DNA of 64,000 nucleotides from Pyrus communis (taxonomy: Eukaryota; Streptophyta; Magnoliopsida; Rosales; Rosaceae). The stretch spans positions 19,387,989-19,451,988 of the forward strand of contig NC_084817.1 in NCBI RefSeq assembly GCF_963583255.1, read 5' to 3'. Position 1 is the stretch's first letter; every line of letters begins with the position of its first letter. The notes beneath the pieces were generated by a model. That model had not been told where the DNA came from. It ran no database searches and saw only the letters and a program-made list of their open reading frames with translations. This document shows, one piece after another, positions 33,984 to 45,242 of this stretch. A program made the position numbers and the translations under genes.

Positions 33984-34242
33984 TTAAAATGCTTAGTTTC
34001 TGCCTATTAGTGTTTCATCTAACAATGATTTTATTCAAACACATAAAACTAATACATTTTGTTAATTTTTTTTATAATTATATAAAATCTATCTATGTTA
34101 GAGAGCGTCAGCCATTATTTTTCCCGGAAACTCCAAATAATGGAACGTATCTTTACCAAAAAGAGAGATGATTTTATTTTGGTGAGAACAAAAATGCAAG
34201 GTAAAGGAATGCATCTTTTATGGAAAGAGATGATGGAATTGC

Positions 34243-34792
34243 ATCTCCACCGGAGAAAGAAATTGTGATCAGCATATCAAATATGATACATCCTTGCAAA
34301 AATTTTATGTGTATTGAAACTTGACATACGACGACCGGTATTAAAACTTGAATGTAGAGGAGGGCACGCTGTCATGGCAAATTGACATGACCGAACCCAC
34401 ATTTGCAACGTTTTCTAATGGTTGGCCCAACCAGTGGCATTAGCAGCTAAGCTAGCCGCTTTGCTTCACTAAAATTCTTTCATTTGCGTTGTATTATCCT
34501 CTGCGCTGGCTTCGTTTGTTCTAATTGTTGGTAGGAAGACCAACTAGGTTAAGTTCCTCGATCGATACAACAGATTCGAAAACATCGATTCGATTCCAAC
34601 TGCATCACATTGTATGACATCGGTTGCGATTTTTGGGTTCATGATTTTTTTGTGTCTCGTTGTTTTGCACGCATACTGGCAGTGTAATGTGAATCTTTCA
34701 TCACCTCTTTCTGCTTTGCCCATGGCCCGAGCTCTACTCCCTTACCTCCTTCTCCATCAACTGCAAAACATAAAAGCAAAACCTTGTTTTAC
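34243..34792. other. Spacer right of the array
   Basis: Single-copy-looking DNA between the end of array unit 4 and the block duplicated at 18.3 kb. The plus-strand frame 34614-34973 (MTSVAIFGFMIFLCLVVLHA…) begins with a hydrophobic stretch but overlaps the duplicated block and has no known domain, so I do not call it a gene. Confidence 0.3.
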
Positions 34793-35400
34793 GCAGTGCG
34801 AATCTATTTGGGAACAAAACAGAGAACTTCAATTTCGACCCTCGCGCCATCGCGACCACGATCACACCATGGATCGCTTCTTGTCCTCGTCACCTGGCCC
34901 GCCTTCCACCTCTCACAAATCCCCGTCGTTCTGTAGAAGAAGTCGCTGCAAATTTTATTTTTACTTTGGGTAATAGACATCGTTTTGGCTTTAAATAGTG
35001 TCGGAGTTCTTGTTTTTTCTTTTGAGTAATAGACTGCGTGGTTCTGGCTCTTACACGGCCTTGATCTTCACGATAGGAAATTTTTTGAAAGGCTAAGAAT
35101 AAAAGATGGGCAGAGGAAGAGAGATAATCCGAGTCCCTATCCAAGACCAAACGGATTTACCCAGAAGTGAAAAAATGCTGCCAAGGAGTTGTTACTAAAG
35201 TGGCTGAACAAGAAAGAAAACATGACGATAAGAAAGGTACGTTATTGGAGAGATTTAAGGAAGACCATTGTCATATGCTCAACATGGTAGGGCTAGGATA
35301 CAAAACATCAGCCCTAGGTTACAAGAGGCAAGGTAGCCTTGACTACAGGTGGTGCAAATGGAATCAGCCGGTGGGTTGCAACTAGGAAAGCAAAAAGAAG
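34793..35400 (+). other. Block duplicated at 18.3 kb; unrecognised, possibly a gene remnant
   Basis: This is the longer copy of the segment also found at 18298-18560. On the plus strand several short frames are open (MDRFLSSSPGPPSTS… from 34869; MKKCCQGVVTKVAEQERKHD… at 35167-35385). None has a recognised domain and they are in different frames. Composition is less AT-rich than the surroundings, consistent with an old exon-containing remnant. I do not recognise the source. Confidence 0.35.
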
Positions 35401-36179
35401 CATCGTCCAGCAACCAAGGGCATCGTCCTAACAACAAGCCCTGCCTATGTGCACAACAGTATACCAACTCATTTCCACATTTTACGCTAAGGAAAGGCAA
35501 AACAAGGTGATGCTATCGGAAGCAGAGACATGAGTGATGAGTGCAAGTGAGCGAGTGAGCGGAACTAATCATCTTGCGAATTAAACCGCACAAATCACTA
35601 CAGTCTACATGCTAATCAGAAGAGAAGGCATTTTAAGGGATGCTAGTCAAATGAAATCCTAGCAACTTGCATTCCGAATGTTGAACGAAACCCGAACAAT
35701 AAACATCCAAATTGGCATCACACAGGTTCCGAATTCTAACAGACCAGATGCAACGCCATAGCATTGTTTCACAGATCAAACAAATCATCCCCAACAACTA
35801 AAATGGCTCCGGAATTCACAAACCAAAGTATAATTCAAAACCTAACCAAAACTGATAGTGACTCAAGAGAACACAAACATTGTAAGCAGCAAGAATACTA
35901 CTGCAATACTATCAGTTCCTACCAACAATCTTCACCAAAACGATTAATTAACCAAAAGAAACAATGCGCATCGCTTTCGATTCTAAATCCAAACTTGAAC
36001 AAAATCACATAAGAAAACATTGCATCCGCATTCGTTCCATAGAAAACCCGAAAAGCATAGAAAATTGGCAATAGTTTCCTTCCTACTTCAAATGTACTAT
36101 AACATTAAAAATCTTCCAGAAAATTAAGGGAACGATAACTTGGGATTTTAAGCAAAACCCATCATTCTCTAAACCCTGA
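35401..36179. other. Downstream region of rpS17
   Basis: 3' flank of the ribosomal protein gene, probably including its 3' UTR (36110-36179), otherwise A-rich spacer. I see no other feature. Confidence 0.35.
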
Positions 36180-36602
36180 TTAGTACCTCCTGGGACCACC
36201 ACGCCCGAACCCGCCGAGGTTCTGAGTCTGAGCTTCCGGGTCGACCCGCTTGACCCCAGGCATGTCAGCCATGCCGAGAGAGGAGAGCATGTCGAGAGTT
36301 TCCTTGTCCACGGAGATCTCGTCGGTCTTGATAGCGGACTCTTCGGGGACGAAGTCCATGCGGCGCTCGCGCTCCTCCTCCTGCAGCTTTAGGGAGATAC
36401 CGCGAACCGGGCCCTTCTGGATCCGCTTCATGAGGTGGGTAGAGAATCCGGCGATCTTGTTGCGGAGGCGCTTGGAGGGGATGATGGCGACTTCTTCCAG
36501 GATCTTCTTGTTGGTGTGGAAGTCCAGGGTCATGCGCGAGTAGTATCGCTCGATAACCTGGCGAGATGACTTCTTCACCGTCTTTGTGCGAACGCGGCCC
36601 AT
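36180..36602 (-). CDS. RPS17: 40S ribosomal protein S17 (eS17)
   Basis: An uninterrupted 140-codon frame ([20 protein letters not shown]…) with stop at 36180-36182. It matches the eukaryotic eS17 family over its full length: a basic N-terminus, the conserved [15 protein letters not shown] and [14 protein letters not shown] region, [10 protein letters not shown], and a plant-type Gly/Arg-rich tail ending GGPRRY. eS17 is a structural protein of the small cytosolic ribosomal subunit. Length is normal for plants and the frame is intact. It lacks introns in the coding region, and its GC content (over 55%) contrasts with the neighbouring DNA. The promoter above 36602 carries typical ribosomal-protein elements (see separate entry). 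Confidence 0.97.
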   Translation of the reverse strand: MGRVRTKTVKKSSRQVIERYYSRMTLDFHTNKKILEEVAIIPSKRLRNKIAGFSTHLMKRIQKGPVRGISLKLQEEERERRMDFVPEESAIKTDEISVDKETLDMLSSLGMADMPGVKRVDPEAQTQNLGGFGRGGPRRY

Positions 36603-36689
36603 GCTGGCGGATTTGCACGGTGGGGTTGGGAGGAGACGGCGGCTGGTGAATGTGCGTGTGAGGCGAGGAGAGGGTAAGAGATATAGGAG

Positions 36690-36800
36690 GCTAGGGTTTT
36701 GGATATATATTGGAAAATCTATGAAATGGTGTTGGCTGGTTTATATGGGCTCTGGGCCTTGTTCAGATTTTTGTGGGCCAATGTATTGTGAAATTGGGCC
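36690..36800 (-). promoter_or_regulatory. Site II and telo-box promoter of RPS17
   Basis: Upstream of the RPS17 start on the minus strand are a telo-box (AAAACCCTA; plus 36692-36700) and an adjacent TATA-like tatatatcc (plus 36701-36710). Four site II elements (plus-strand TGGGCY) follow at 36746-36751, 36753-36758, 36774-36779 and 36795-36800. Site II plus telo-box is the known module for TCP/telo-box-driven, growth-linked expression of plant ribosomal protein genes. The motifs are seen directly; activity is inferred. Confidence 0.8.
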
Positions 36801-38519
36801 TCATATTTTATGAGTATTTTTTAAACTATTTTTAGAAATACTAAAAGCGTCTTTAATTACGATTTGCAAAAATATTTAAAAGTTCTTATAGATTGGAAGA
36901 TGTCACTGAGAACATATTTTAACGGCGCTTATGCTTGCAAATCCTAGTCACTGCAACATAATTTTGAGAGTAACGTGCCGATTGGCCCTCTTCAGTTCCG
37001 TCTCTTAAACACTATATTAGACGTCGTTCCAATACATGCATTCGACATTAATTGCTTAATTTCTGAATTCTATATACCAAATTTATACCAAAAAAATTCC
37101 AAATCATTGGCCATATGTCACTAGACTCGCTACAATTTTCAATTCACAGAAGGTAAGCCTACCCTTCACTTGATAGAGACTTAATGGGGATTGTGTGTGT
37201 GTGTGTGTTACCATTTAAGTTAGGCCCAGTTCCAGAAATCACACGCTACTCGACTCGCCTGTGTACACCGTGGAAGTCTTGCTGTTAGTGACATTTACAC
37301 AGTGAGTCGTGAGACTTCACGACGCCGCCCATATTTTCAACAAGCTGATATTATATTTTTATATATTATTTGTCGTATCATATTTTTAGCACATTATTTT
37401 ATAATTTTGATATGAGAATTGTGTCAAAAGTATGTGTCAGAAAATCTATGAAGAGTCTCACTCCTTATCATTTTTCATGTGATCACGTTATAAAACATTG
37501 TGTTAAAAATATGAGATAACGGAGAATTATTAAAGAGTCATACTTTAAAAAAATCTTCTTGGCATTTTTCTTTTCTAATTATTTTTTTAATACATCGATA
37601 TTTTCACTTTAAAAAAGAGAGAAGTTCGAATAAACCACGTAATAGACAACCTAATTTGCATAAAAAAAATATGCTATTGTACTACTCGCTAAGTATTTAT
37701 ATCAATCATAGTTTCAATAAAGTGGCCCATAGTTTTAACAAGGTGACACCGCCCATAGAGATAAGGTACTTTATCACTTTATGTTAAATGTCTCCGATCC
37801 CCCTTCTTAATATAGGGAGTAGAATTAGTAAGTGGTCACTAATCGGATCGAAACAAAATAACTGGTCAATAAAATTTTCAAATACACTAATGCACCTAGA
37901 CCAAACAAATATTACTAGTGCCATTACATGTACAACTAGCAGGTATTTTCTTACTTTTTTTAATATTTTTTTTAAGAAAAAAGAAGACTAGTTGGTCGTT
38001 TCGTTACGGTAAGCCACCATCTTGTAATTCACTAGCGTCAGGGATTGAACTTAGGACGTGCTATGTGGAATACAAGCTTAGAATTCATCACAACCTCTAG
38101 GTTAGACTACATTGTAGTTTCTGTCTGTCGCTAAGTGAATTTAAACCTTGCATTGCAATTTTTATTTTGTTATAGTCAAATTAATCACATATATAAAGAG
38201 AGTGAGTTCGGGTGTCAAGTTAATCATTATGACTCATAATTTAAATCTCGAATTTTGATGTAGCCCAAAACTCAATATTTAAATCTTGAACCACAAACTC
38301 CACCCCAACCTAAAACAAAAACCATTACTAAACCTTAAACTCAAACAACCCCTAAACTCCTAATACTCATTCTAAAACCCTAAACCATTATTTCACATAT
38401 TAAATCAATCCAAGTCTTAAGTCATATGCTTCTACAAATATTTGTTCATTGGCTTCATTACCAATTTACCATCAAGGAAAACATATAGAATTTTATGGTG
38501 ATCAGCATCTTCAAGGACA
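36801..38519. other. Long AT-rich intergenic region
   Basis: No gene is supported. There is a short (GT)n run at 37192-37209 and a stretch near 38320-38400 rich in aaacccta-like words (accctaaa), which is not a telomeric array. I recognise no transposon until the LINE relic begins. Confidence 0.35.
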
Positions 38520-41500
38520 AGCTATTTTTTGTCCCTATGTTCCAAGTTGTTCATAAAATCAAGGCTACTAGAGTTGCCATCCTCAAGTGGTGGTCTTTCA
38601 AGGTAGAAGGGAAAAGATAAATGAGATACGCTCGAAGCTCGGCTTTATCCTCGCCTAACCTTTATCGAAGGCATCCTTAGCAGAGAGGTTGCATTTAATG
38701 GAGCATCTGGATGCTCTTCTAGGCCAAAAGGAGACCTATCAGTGCCAGAGGTCTCGGTCTCTTTGGTTGCGGCAAGGGGACAAGAACACCCGTTTTTTTT
38801 TATCAATAGGCCAAAAACCGTAAGGTAAAAAACTTTATCAAAGGGCTACTAGACAGGAACGGCTCCTGGCAATCTGATGACAGAGGTATTGAGACCTCAG
38901 TCCTGAGCTATTTCGAGGACCTTTTGGCGACTGGGGGATCGAGAAGAAGTCCTCCAGACCGCCAATCGTCGGGTGACTCCTAATATCAGTTTTTACTTTC
39001 CAGTGTCGGCTAACGAGGTTCGGGTGGCTATTTTCAGCATGCACCCCTCCACGGCACCGAGGCTCGATGGAATCTCCCTTTTATTTTATCAGCGTTTCTT
39101 GGCCCATTGTTGGTCCGGATATGACAATCGTCATCCAACGTCTTTTCCAGTCGGGCATAATTCTCAAGCAAATAAATTTCACCCATATTTGCCTTATTCC
39201 CAAAGTGAAATACCCCAAGGATATGTCCTAATTTAGGCCTATTATTAGTCTCTGCAATGTGGTCTTTAAAATTGCCTCAAAAGGTAATGGCGAATCAGCT
39301 AAAATGGATCCTTAACCATATCATTTCTCATACCCAGAACGAGTTCGTCCTGAGTAGATTGATAGCAGAAAACTCCCTACTGGCTTCGAAGATTTCTCAT
39401 TCGCTCATTATGCGTCGCGGGGGTAAAAAAGGGTTCTTATCCCTAAAGCTGGACATTAGCAAGGCTTACAATAGAATTGAATGAGGCTATCTACGGTGTA
39501 TCTTATCTCGTATGAGGTTCTCCCTAAAATGGACAAACCTGGTCATGGAACTAGTGTGCTCGGTCTCGTACTCCTTTGTAGTGAATGGGCATCTTATAGG
39601 CTACTTCCACCCCTCCCGTGGGATCCGTTAAAGGGACCGTATCTCTCCCTACCTATTTTTCCTATGTGTGGAAGGGTTATCGGGCCTTATCGCCCAAAGA
39701 GAGGCCGAAGGTAAAATCTAGGGGATCACGATCAGTTCTGGAGACCTTACTGTGAACCATTTGCTTTTCGCAGATGATAGTCTGCTATTTTGTCGTGGCA
39801 ATGAATTGGAATGCCACCTGATTACTGAGATCTTCTTGTTCTACGAAAGTACCCCTGGTAAAAAAGTCAACCTCCAGAAGAGTGAGGTCTGTTTTAGCCA
39901 CAATATCAAAAGACCCATCCGAGGCAAGCTGGTTGCCTTGCTGGGCGTTCAGATGGTCGACCGACATTTAAAGTACCTGGGTATGCCAACTTATATGGGA
40001 AGAAACAAAAGCCAATGATTTGCATACATCAAAGAACGGATGTGGAAGAGACTCCAAAGCTGGAAATGAAAGATTGTTAGTGTTGCTGGTAAAGAACTTC
40101 CCATCAAGTCTGTTGCCCTAGCCATTCCCATTACACTATAAACTGTTATCTTATTCCAAAGTAGTGTTGTGATGCCTTATATAGGATGATTTCTTCCTTC
40201 TGGTGGGATGACATTGAAGGAAGGAAACAAACTCACTGGATTTCATGGGAAAAACTCTGCATCCCGAAATCCGAATGAGGCTTGGGCCTACGGAACTTGT
40301 ATGCTTTCAACCTCAGCCTTCTAGCGAAAATAATGGTGGAGAATCATCATGAATCATACCTCTTTGGTTTTGAGGGTTCTCAAGGCAAAGTACTTCCCCA
40401 ACAGATCATTCCTCGAGGCCATGATGTCGCCCGATGCTTCATACTCCTGGAAAAGTATTTATACAGCGAGGGATATAATATCTAGGGGTTCAAGGTGGCA
40501 AATAGGCAGTGGATCCTCAATAAGAATTTGAAAAGATCCTTGGGTTCCTTTGTATGGTTGATCACAAATTTTCATTCCAAAGCCAGCAAATTCACCTCTT
40601 CATATGGTTAGTGAGTTGATTGACCCTATAGCCAAAGTGTGGAATCTCGACCTCATTTCTGGCTTCTTCTCTGCTCAACCTAATCCAGTCCATCCCCCTG
40701 AGCATTTGAAGTCCAGCAGATTTACTATCATGGTAGATCGAAAAGAATGAGAGATTCTCAGTAAGGAGCGCCTATCACCTTGCTTGGGAGTGGCTTTATC
40801 CAAGCAATACGGGGTCCTCATCCTCAAACCCTCTCGGGAGATCAACCTTTTGGTCCAAGATATGGCACACAAAGGTTCCCCTAAAGGTCAAAATAAGCAT
40901 GTGATACCTTTGTAACGACATCATCCCCACCAAAGTGAACCTAGCCAAGCGCCATATCACGACTGATTTGCCGTGCGTGATGTGTAACCACCATGATGAT
41001 ACAATCCTTCACTTACTGAAAAAATGTCCTTTCGCTAAATGTGCTTGGTTATCGTCCCACCTTGGATGCCACTCTAGGACTCCTATCCCCCATTTTTCCT
41101 CTGGCCATGGACATTACGAGTATGCTAAAATCTGAAATGTTCGATTCCTTTATGATGTTCTGCTGGGCACTTTGGGGCACTAGAAAAGCGAAGCTTTGGA
41201 GTTCTAAATGTGGTCCTCTGGGTAGTGCTCTGAGCTACTTAGTGGTGGCTCTCATTTCTCTTGGCCAACAAAATAGTGGTCCCTACCCCCTTTTGCAAGG
41301 TTCGGCAAAGTGGTCATGCCCTCATTCGGGTCGCCTCAAACTCAACATTAAGCCTCCTAGAACCAGTTCAATTGTTCAGGTGGCTACGGTTTGAAAATAA
41401 AGGATGATTCAAGAGGCTTCTTGGCTGCCAAATGTGGAAGCTTCCCTGATATTTTCTCCCCTTCAGTCAGAAGCAATGGATGTTCAAATTGGTTTGATCT

Positions 41501-41868
41501 GGGGGTAAAAAAAAGGGTTTTCTAATATCCTTTGTGAATTAGATTCGCTTCAGATTGTTGAAGGCTTGCGACAACCTTGGGTTAATCGATCTTCTCTTGG
41601 TCAATTAATCGAAGACATCAAGTCACTGGCTCCGGTGGTCACTGAAGCTCCTATCATCCACGTTTGTCGTCAAGCCAATGTCGGGGCTCATAGACTTGCT
41701 CATCTCAGACTCTTAATCAATCAATGCGTTGAATGGGTAGAGCATCCCCCTAGTATTATTACCGACATATTAGCTGTGGATTGCCCCACATCTGTGTCAA
41801 CCTTGAATGTACTGTTTTCTCTTTAAGATGAATGAAATTCACTATCGATTCCTTCAAAAAAAAAAAAA
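38520..41868 (+). pseudogene. L1-type LINE relic (reverse transcriptase and RNase H)
   Basis: 5'-truncated and full of stops and frameshifts, but readable piece by piece on the plus strand. The pieces are IKGLLDRNGSW (38840), then VRVAIFSMHPSTAPRLDGIS (39018), and LMANQLKWILNHIISHTQNE with LSLKLDISKAYNRIE (39290-39480). Next is the RT active-site box LLFADDSLLF (about 39760-39790), then NLQKSEVCFSH, LKYLGMPTYMGR and the zf-RVT region. The last piece is an RNase H end (ELDSLQIVEGL…HVCRQANVGAHRLAHL, 41530-41705). An A run (41856-41868) ends it, as expected for a LINE 3' end. I did not find target duplications. It is inactive. Confidence 0.88.
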
Positions 41869-42416
41869 CTAGACTAACCCTTTTTTTGGTCAACTAAATG
41901 GCACCCCAGTTTGCCTGAGAAGATGATTAAAAAGACAAATCAATATCAATACAAAAATAGAACCAACCAACCATTCTTTTGGTAGGTAGAAAAGAAGATG
42001 GACATGAAAATGCAGTAAAAATTAACTAGTTATAACCAAAGAATTGGTAAATCCATGACGTCATGGAGGCATGGACTTTCCTGACTCCCCCTCTCCCCTC
42101 AAAATTCCAAACCCAGCAATTTGCATCGAGAAGAACTTACATGTAATGGGTAAACATCTAACATAACGTCCCGTCCAATAATACAATTTGTGATATTATG
42201 TTCTTGAATTGGAACACCATGTGATAGCAAACCTGTTTTATACAATTTACTCTCATACCCCCTCCCACTAACCTTGAAAGAGATGTGTCTAATTTCATTT
42301 CTTTTCTTCTAATTCACACAAGGAAACTGACACCCCACCTCACTCCTTGTATACCTCTCATCTTCTTTTTCAATTCTCTCAAGCTTCGTGAATTTCCTCA
42401 ACACTAACCCTCTTTA
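41869..42416 (+). promoter_or_regulatory. Upstream region of the RING-H2 gene
   Basis: Between the LINE tail and the ATL start codon. The last 130 bp (42290-42416) are C/T-rich (ctcatcttctttttcaattctctc) as in plant 5' UTRs. The AUG at 42417 was chosen because it opens the long frame directly after this leader. I did not identify specific operators. Confidence 0.4.
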
Positions 42417-43406
42417 ATGGCAGTGATCAAACACAGAAAGCTCTTCCCATCTGCACCAATTTCCACAAACCAAACTGATTGTCCAGACTTTTGCCCCGAT
42501 TGCACGTACGACTGTTACCGTTATGCTGATTTCTACACACCACCACCACCACCACCACCAACTTCAGTTATCAATCAAACCAACCCAAATCACCATATCT
42601 CACCTTATGTGGTGCTCTTAGTCTCTTTGCTAGCTAGTTTTTTCCTTCTTATTGGGTACTATATTATTGTGGTGAAGTCTTGCACAAGTTGGTGCAGTCA
42701 CAGAAGTAATGGATCTTCACCCTCTCAATCTACCGGCACGGATGAAGAGTTACTTGAAGATCAAGTAGACCATCCAATCTGGTTCATCTCCTCCGTTGGT
42801 TTGCAACAGTCAATCATAAATTCAATTTCAGTTTGTAAGTACAGGAAAGACGAGGGCTTGATCGAAGGGACTGAGTGTTCGGTTTGTTTGAATGAGTTTC
42901 GAGAAGATGACACCCTAAGGCTGTTGCCAAAGTGCAATCATGCTTTCCACATTCCTTGTATTGACACTTGGTTGAGGTCCCACACGAATTGCCCGATATG
43001 CCGCGCTAATATTATGAGAGAGACTCAGATCAGTACTTCCACAGACACAAATGGAGAACCCCAGATGGAGAATTCTGAGAGTGAAGGTGAAATAGGTGCA
43101 AATAATCAAGTGGGATATCAAGACGTTTGCGAAAACAGAGCTGGGGTGGATGATGACGGTGAAAATATGCCAAAGCAGGAAATAAATTCAAATGAAAATT
43201 GGGCTCTTGAAAGAAGGTCTATCTCAATTATTTCCTCATTGGCTCCAACAAAGTTAGTCATCAAAGTGCAGAATGCTGAAAAAATGCATTCGGACCTTGC
43301 TCGAAAGCGTCATTCTCCCATTAGGCAATGTCTACATATAAGCCCTATTTTGATGAAACGGTCTTTGAGACGTAAGTGGAGCAAAATTTCTGTTGTTCCC
43401 CTGTAA
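42417..43406 (+). CDS. ATL-type RING-H2 E3 ubiquitin ligase
   Basis: Single exon of 329 codons. Residues 21-33 form a Cys-rich segment and 42-48 a run of prolines. One transmembrane helix lies at about 63-86 ([20 protein letters not shown]…). The GLD-like motif [11 protein letters not shown] is at 127-137, and the RING-H2 domain at 154-195 has ligands C154, C157, C173, H175, H178, C181, C192 and C195. W185 follows the CIDTW consensus. TM-GLD-RING order defines plant ATL ligases, which transfer ubiquitin at membranes, often in defence or stress responses. The C-terminal 130 residues are acidic then basic, without a known domain. Length and layout suggest the ATL51/52/54 subgroup, but I leave the symbol open. 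No other gene is coupled to it. Confidence 0.93.
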   Translation: MAVIKHRKLFPSAPISTNQTDCPDFCPDCTYDCYRYADFYTPPPPPPPTSVINQTNPNHHISPYVVLLVSLLASFFLLIGYYIIVVKSCTSWCSHRSNGSSPSQSTGTDEELLEDQVDHPIWFISSVGLQQSIINSISVCKYRKDEGLIEGTECSVCLNEFREDDTLRLLPKCNHAFHIPCIDTWLRSHTNCPICRANIMRETQISTSTDTNGEPQMENSESEGEIGANNQVGYQDVCENRAGVDDDGENMPKQEINSNENWALERRSISIISSLAPTKLVIKVQNAEKMHSDLARKRHSPIRQCLHISPILMKRSLRRKWSKISVVPL

Positions 43407-44416
43407 AGTTTGTTTAATTGTGTGAGATGTTTGTGCTGTAATATACAGATTTCTTGTTTCTTGACATGGAAAGTGACATTTTATTTGAAATTCTGACTTG
43501 TCAAAAAAGGAGATTGGAGCACCAAATGCAGAATCCAATTGCTATCTGCAGAATAATGCTCAAGAAAAGTAAAGCTACATGTGGCTCATAAGACATTCAT
43601 AACAAGTTAACCGAAGTCCATCCATTAATCACTTATTTATTTTATATTTTCATACACCAAAAGGAAAAGTGGAGAGCATCGAATCATGGTACTTTTTTGT
43701 ACATGGTATTTTCAAAAAGTAGAACATAAAAATGATCTTCTGCAACCAAAACGTAAAAAATAAGCCAATTTCCAGTCCAAGCTAATCTAAAAGGAAAGGA
43801 AAAATGATGTACAATAATGCTCACCAAACAACTACTGATACCTACATTTGGAATGTGAGGATTATAACTACAGATTTCCTTCTGGAAAGTGCTAGTGTTG
43901 GAAGCTGCCAACAAACAGTGAGTGTGTGAGAGTTGCGCGTAAAACTAACTTCTTAACCAAAAGATTGTACACTAAGTGGGACGTTGGTTCAGTTAAGTTA
44001 TTTTTTGTGCCCCAAGCAAACTAGGACTTACAATTTTGGTGTGAATTTGGGTGAAATGTAAATGAAAGAGAAAAAGAAACTAAAACGAGAAACAAAATGT
44101 AATCATTTCATAATAGAGTCAAGATTACAAATATTTACAAAAGTAAAATATGGAGGAGTCCACTGAGGTCTCTAGGGTCGGATTGGACAAAACAGGAAAT
44201 ATTGCCTCGTAGAGGTGATCAAGGTAGTTGAAATTGCACGTCAACCAAATTATAACATGGGGTCGTAGAGCTATAAAAGTTTTAGATCCTAGGGTCTTAG
44301 GCAGTATTTATTTCGAAGGTAGGCTTTGAATTGTAACTTAAGAGCTAGAGGTTTTGCTAAAGAGCAATTTGGGTTTGTATTGAAGAGTAGTTGGGTTGAT
44401 TAAAGAATCACTAAGG
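43407..44416. other. Spacer downstream of the RING-H2 gene
   Basis: This includes the probable 3' UTR of the ATL gene (to about 43560). The rest is AT-rich with no gene that I can support. The minus-strand frame 43684-43914 has no domain. Confidence 0.35.
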
Positions 44417-44425
44417 TTCATATAA

Positions 44426-45233
44426 GGAGAAATTAGGTTCTCATTCTTCCTTTTGCTACTCCATTGATTAAAATCCTATTCATTTTCAATTTTTGATCAA
44501 GATCCTTGGTATTAATAACATCATTAATTATTTCAATAATAAATTTTTTTTTATTTCTAAATATATTCATTTAATGTTTAAAATGTTACAATTAGTATAT
44601 TTACATTTATGACTAAATTTTTTATCATATATTTTTAGTTTTAGTTTGTACCCATTTTTAATTTGTACCAATTTTCTTTTCAGTTTTAATTTGTACCCAT
44701 ATATTAATTTCTTTTTGTGCCCATATTTTTTTTTATTTGTACTTTTTATTTTTGCTAAATGTACTCATTCTTAAATATATCAATTTGTTATATGTAACAT
44801 GTACAATTTTTTATATAAAATCTATTCAATTTTTTTCTAATCCATTTTTAAACTTATATGGGTACATTCTTTTTTCTTTGATTTTAAAATGTATCCATAT
44901 CAAGTTTAATCGAAGAAATTTACTAACGTTATTAAGCCTAATATCTTTTTTTTTTTTTTTTTGTGATTTTGAAGAATGTACCCATGTATACACACACACA
45001 CAATAGTATATTTATATTTTAATATTTTTAATCCCAGAAATTATGGTTTTTTTATTATTTAAAATCTCATTTATATAAACAACTAAAATTTCTAATTTTT
45101 AATTTAAAAAATATAGTAACGTATATAGAAATAAATTATCACATTAATTTCAGGGACCTTGATCAAAAATTAAAAACCAACAAGGTTTCAATCAAAGATT
45201 ATTTATAACTAAGGACTGCATTCAAAGTCTCCC
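44426..45233 (+). mobile_element. GTACAAAT-rich element, complete copy B (9-bp TSD)
   Basis: 808 bp flanked by exact TTCATATAA at 44417-44425 and 45234-45242. It starts GGAGAAATTAGGTTCTCA, then ttgctactccattgattaaaat and a gatcaagatccttg phrase. The AT-rich core has repeated tttgtacccat motifs, and the end is cttgatcaaaaatt…tcaatcaaag…ggactgcattcaaagtctccc. Terminal inversion is short (GGAGA versus GGGAGAC), with inner inverted phrases (gatcaaggtcc / ggaccttgatc). The same termini define copy C at 53094. It has no coding capacity. TSD length points to Mutator-type mobilisation. Confidence 0.85.
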
Positions 45234-45242
45234 TTCATATAA

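Larger units (their letters stand above)
27471..34242 (-). repeat. Array unit 4, split by a copia insertion
   Basis: It starts inside the 169-bp MITE copy (27471, tataaccggtacacgg, as at 24971). It continues through the 350-bp block (27631), a local duplication of tacgttatgtgataaaactt (27914 and 27973), the ttgttgttgtttaatcaaaatc block, the ttgaggacaattg block and the 30-codon ORF (28581-28673). Then come the poly-A stretch and the cttccttctttttccattg block to 29266, and, beyond the copia element, 33984-34242. The last part equals 23097-23369 of unit 2. Confidence 0.8.

Noticed and set aside
36250..36618. Frames opposite or overlapping RPS17
   Set aside because: They are shadows of the GC-rich ribosomal protein gene.
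38320..38400. Interstitial telomeric repeat (ccctaaa words)
   Set aside because: Words are irregular and never in a perfect tandem TTTAGGG series.
44737..45006. Phe/Leu/Ile-rich frame that looks like a membrane protein
   Set aside because: It is low-complexity AT-rich DNA inside the GTACAAAT element.
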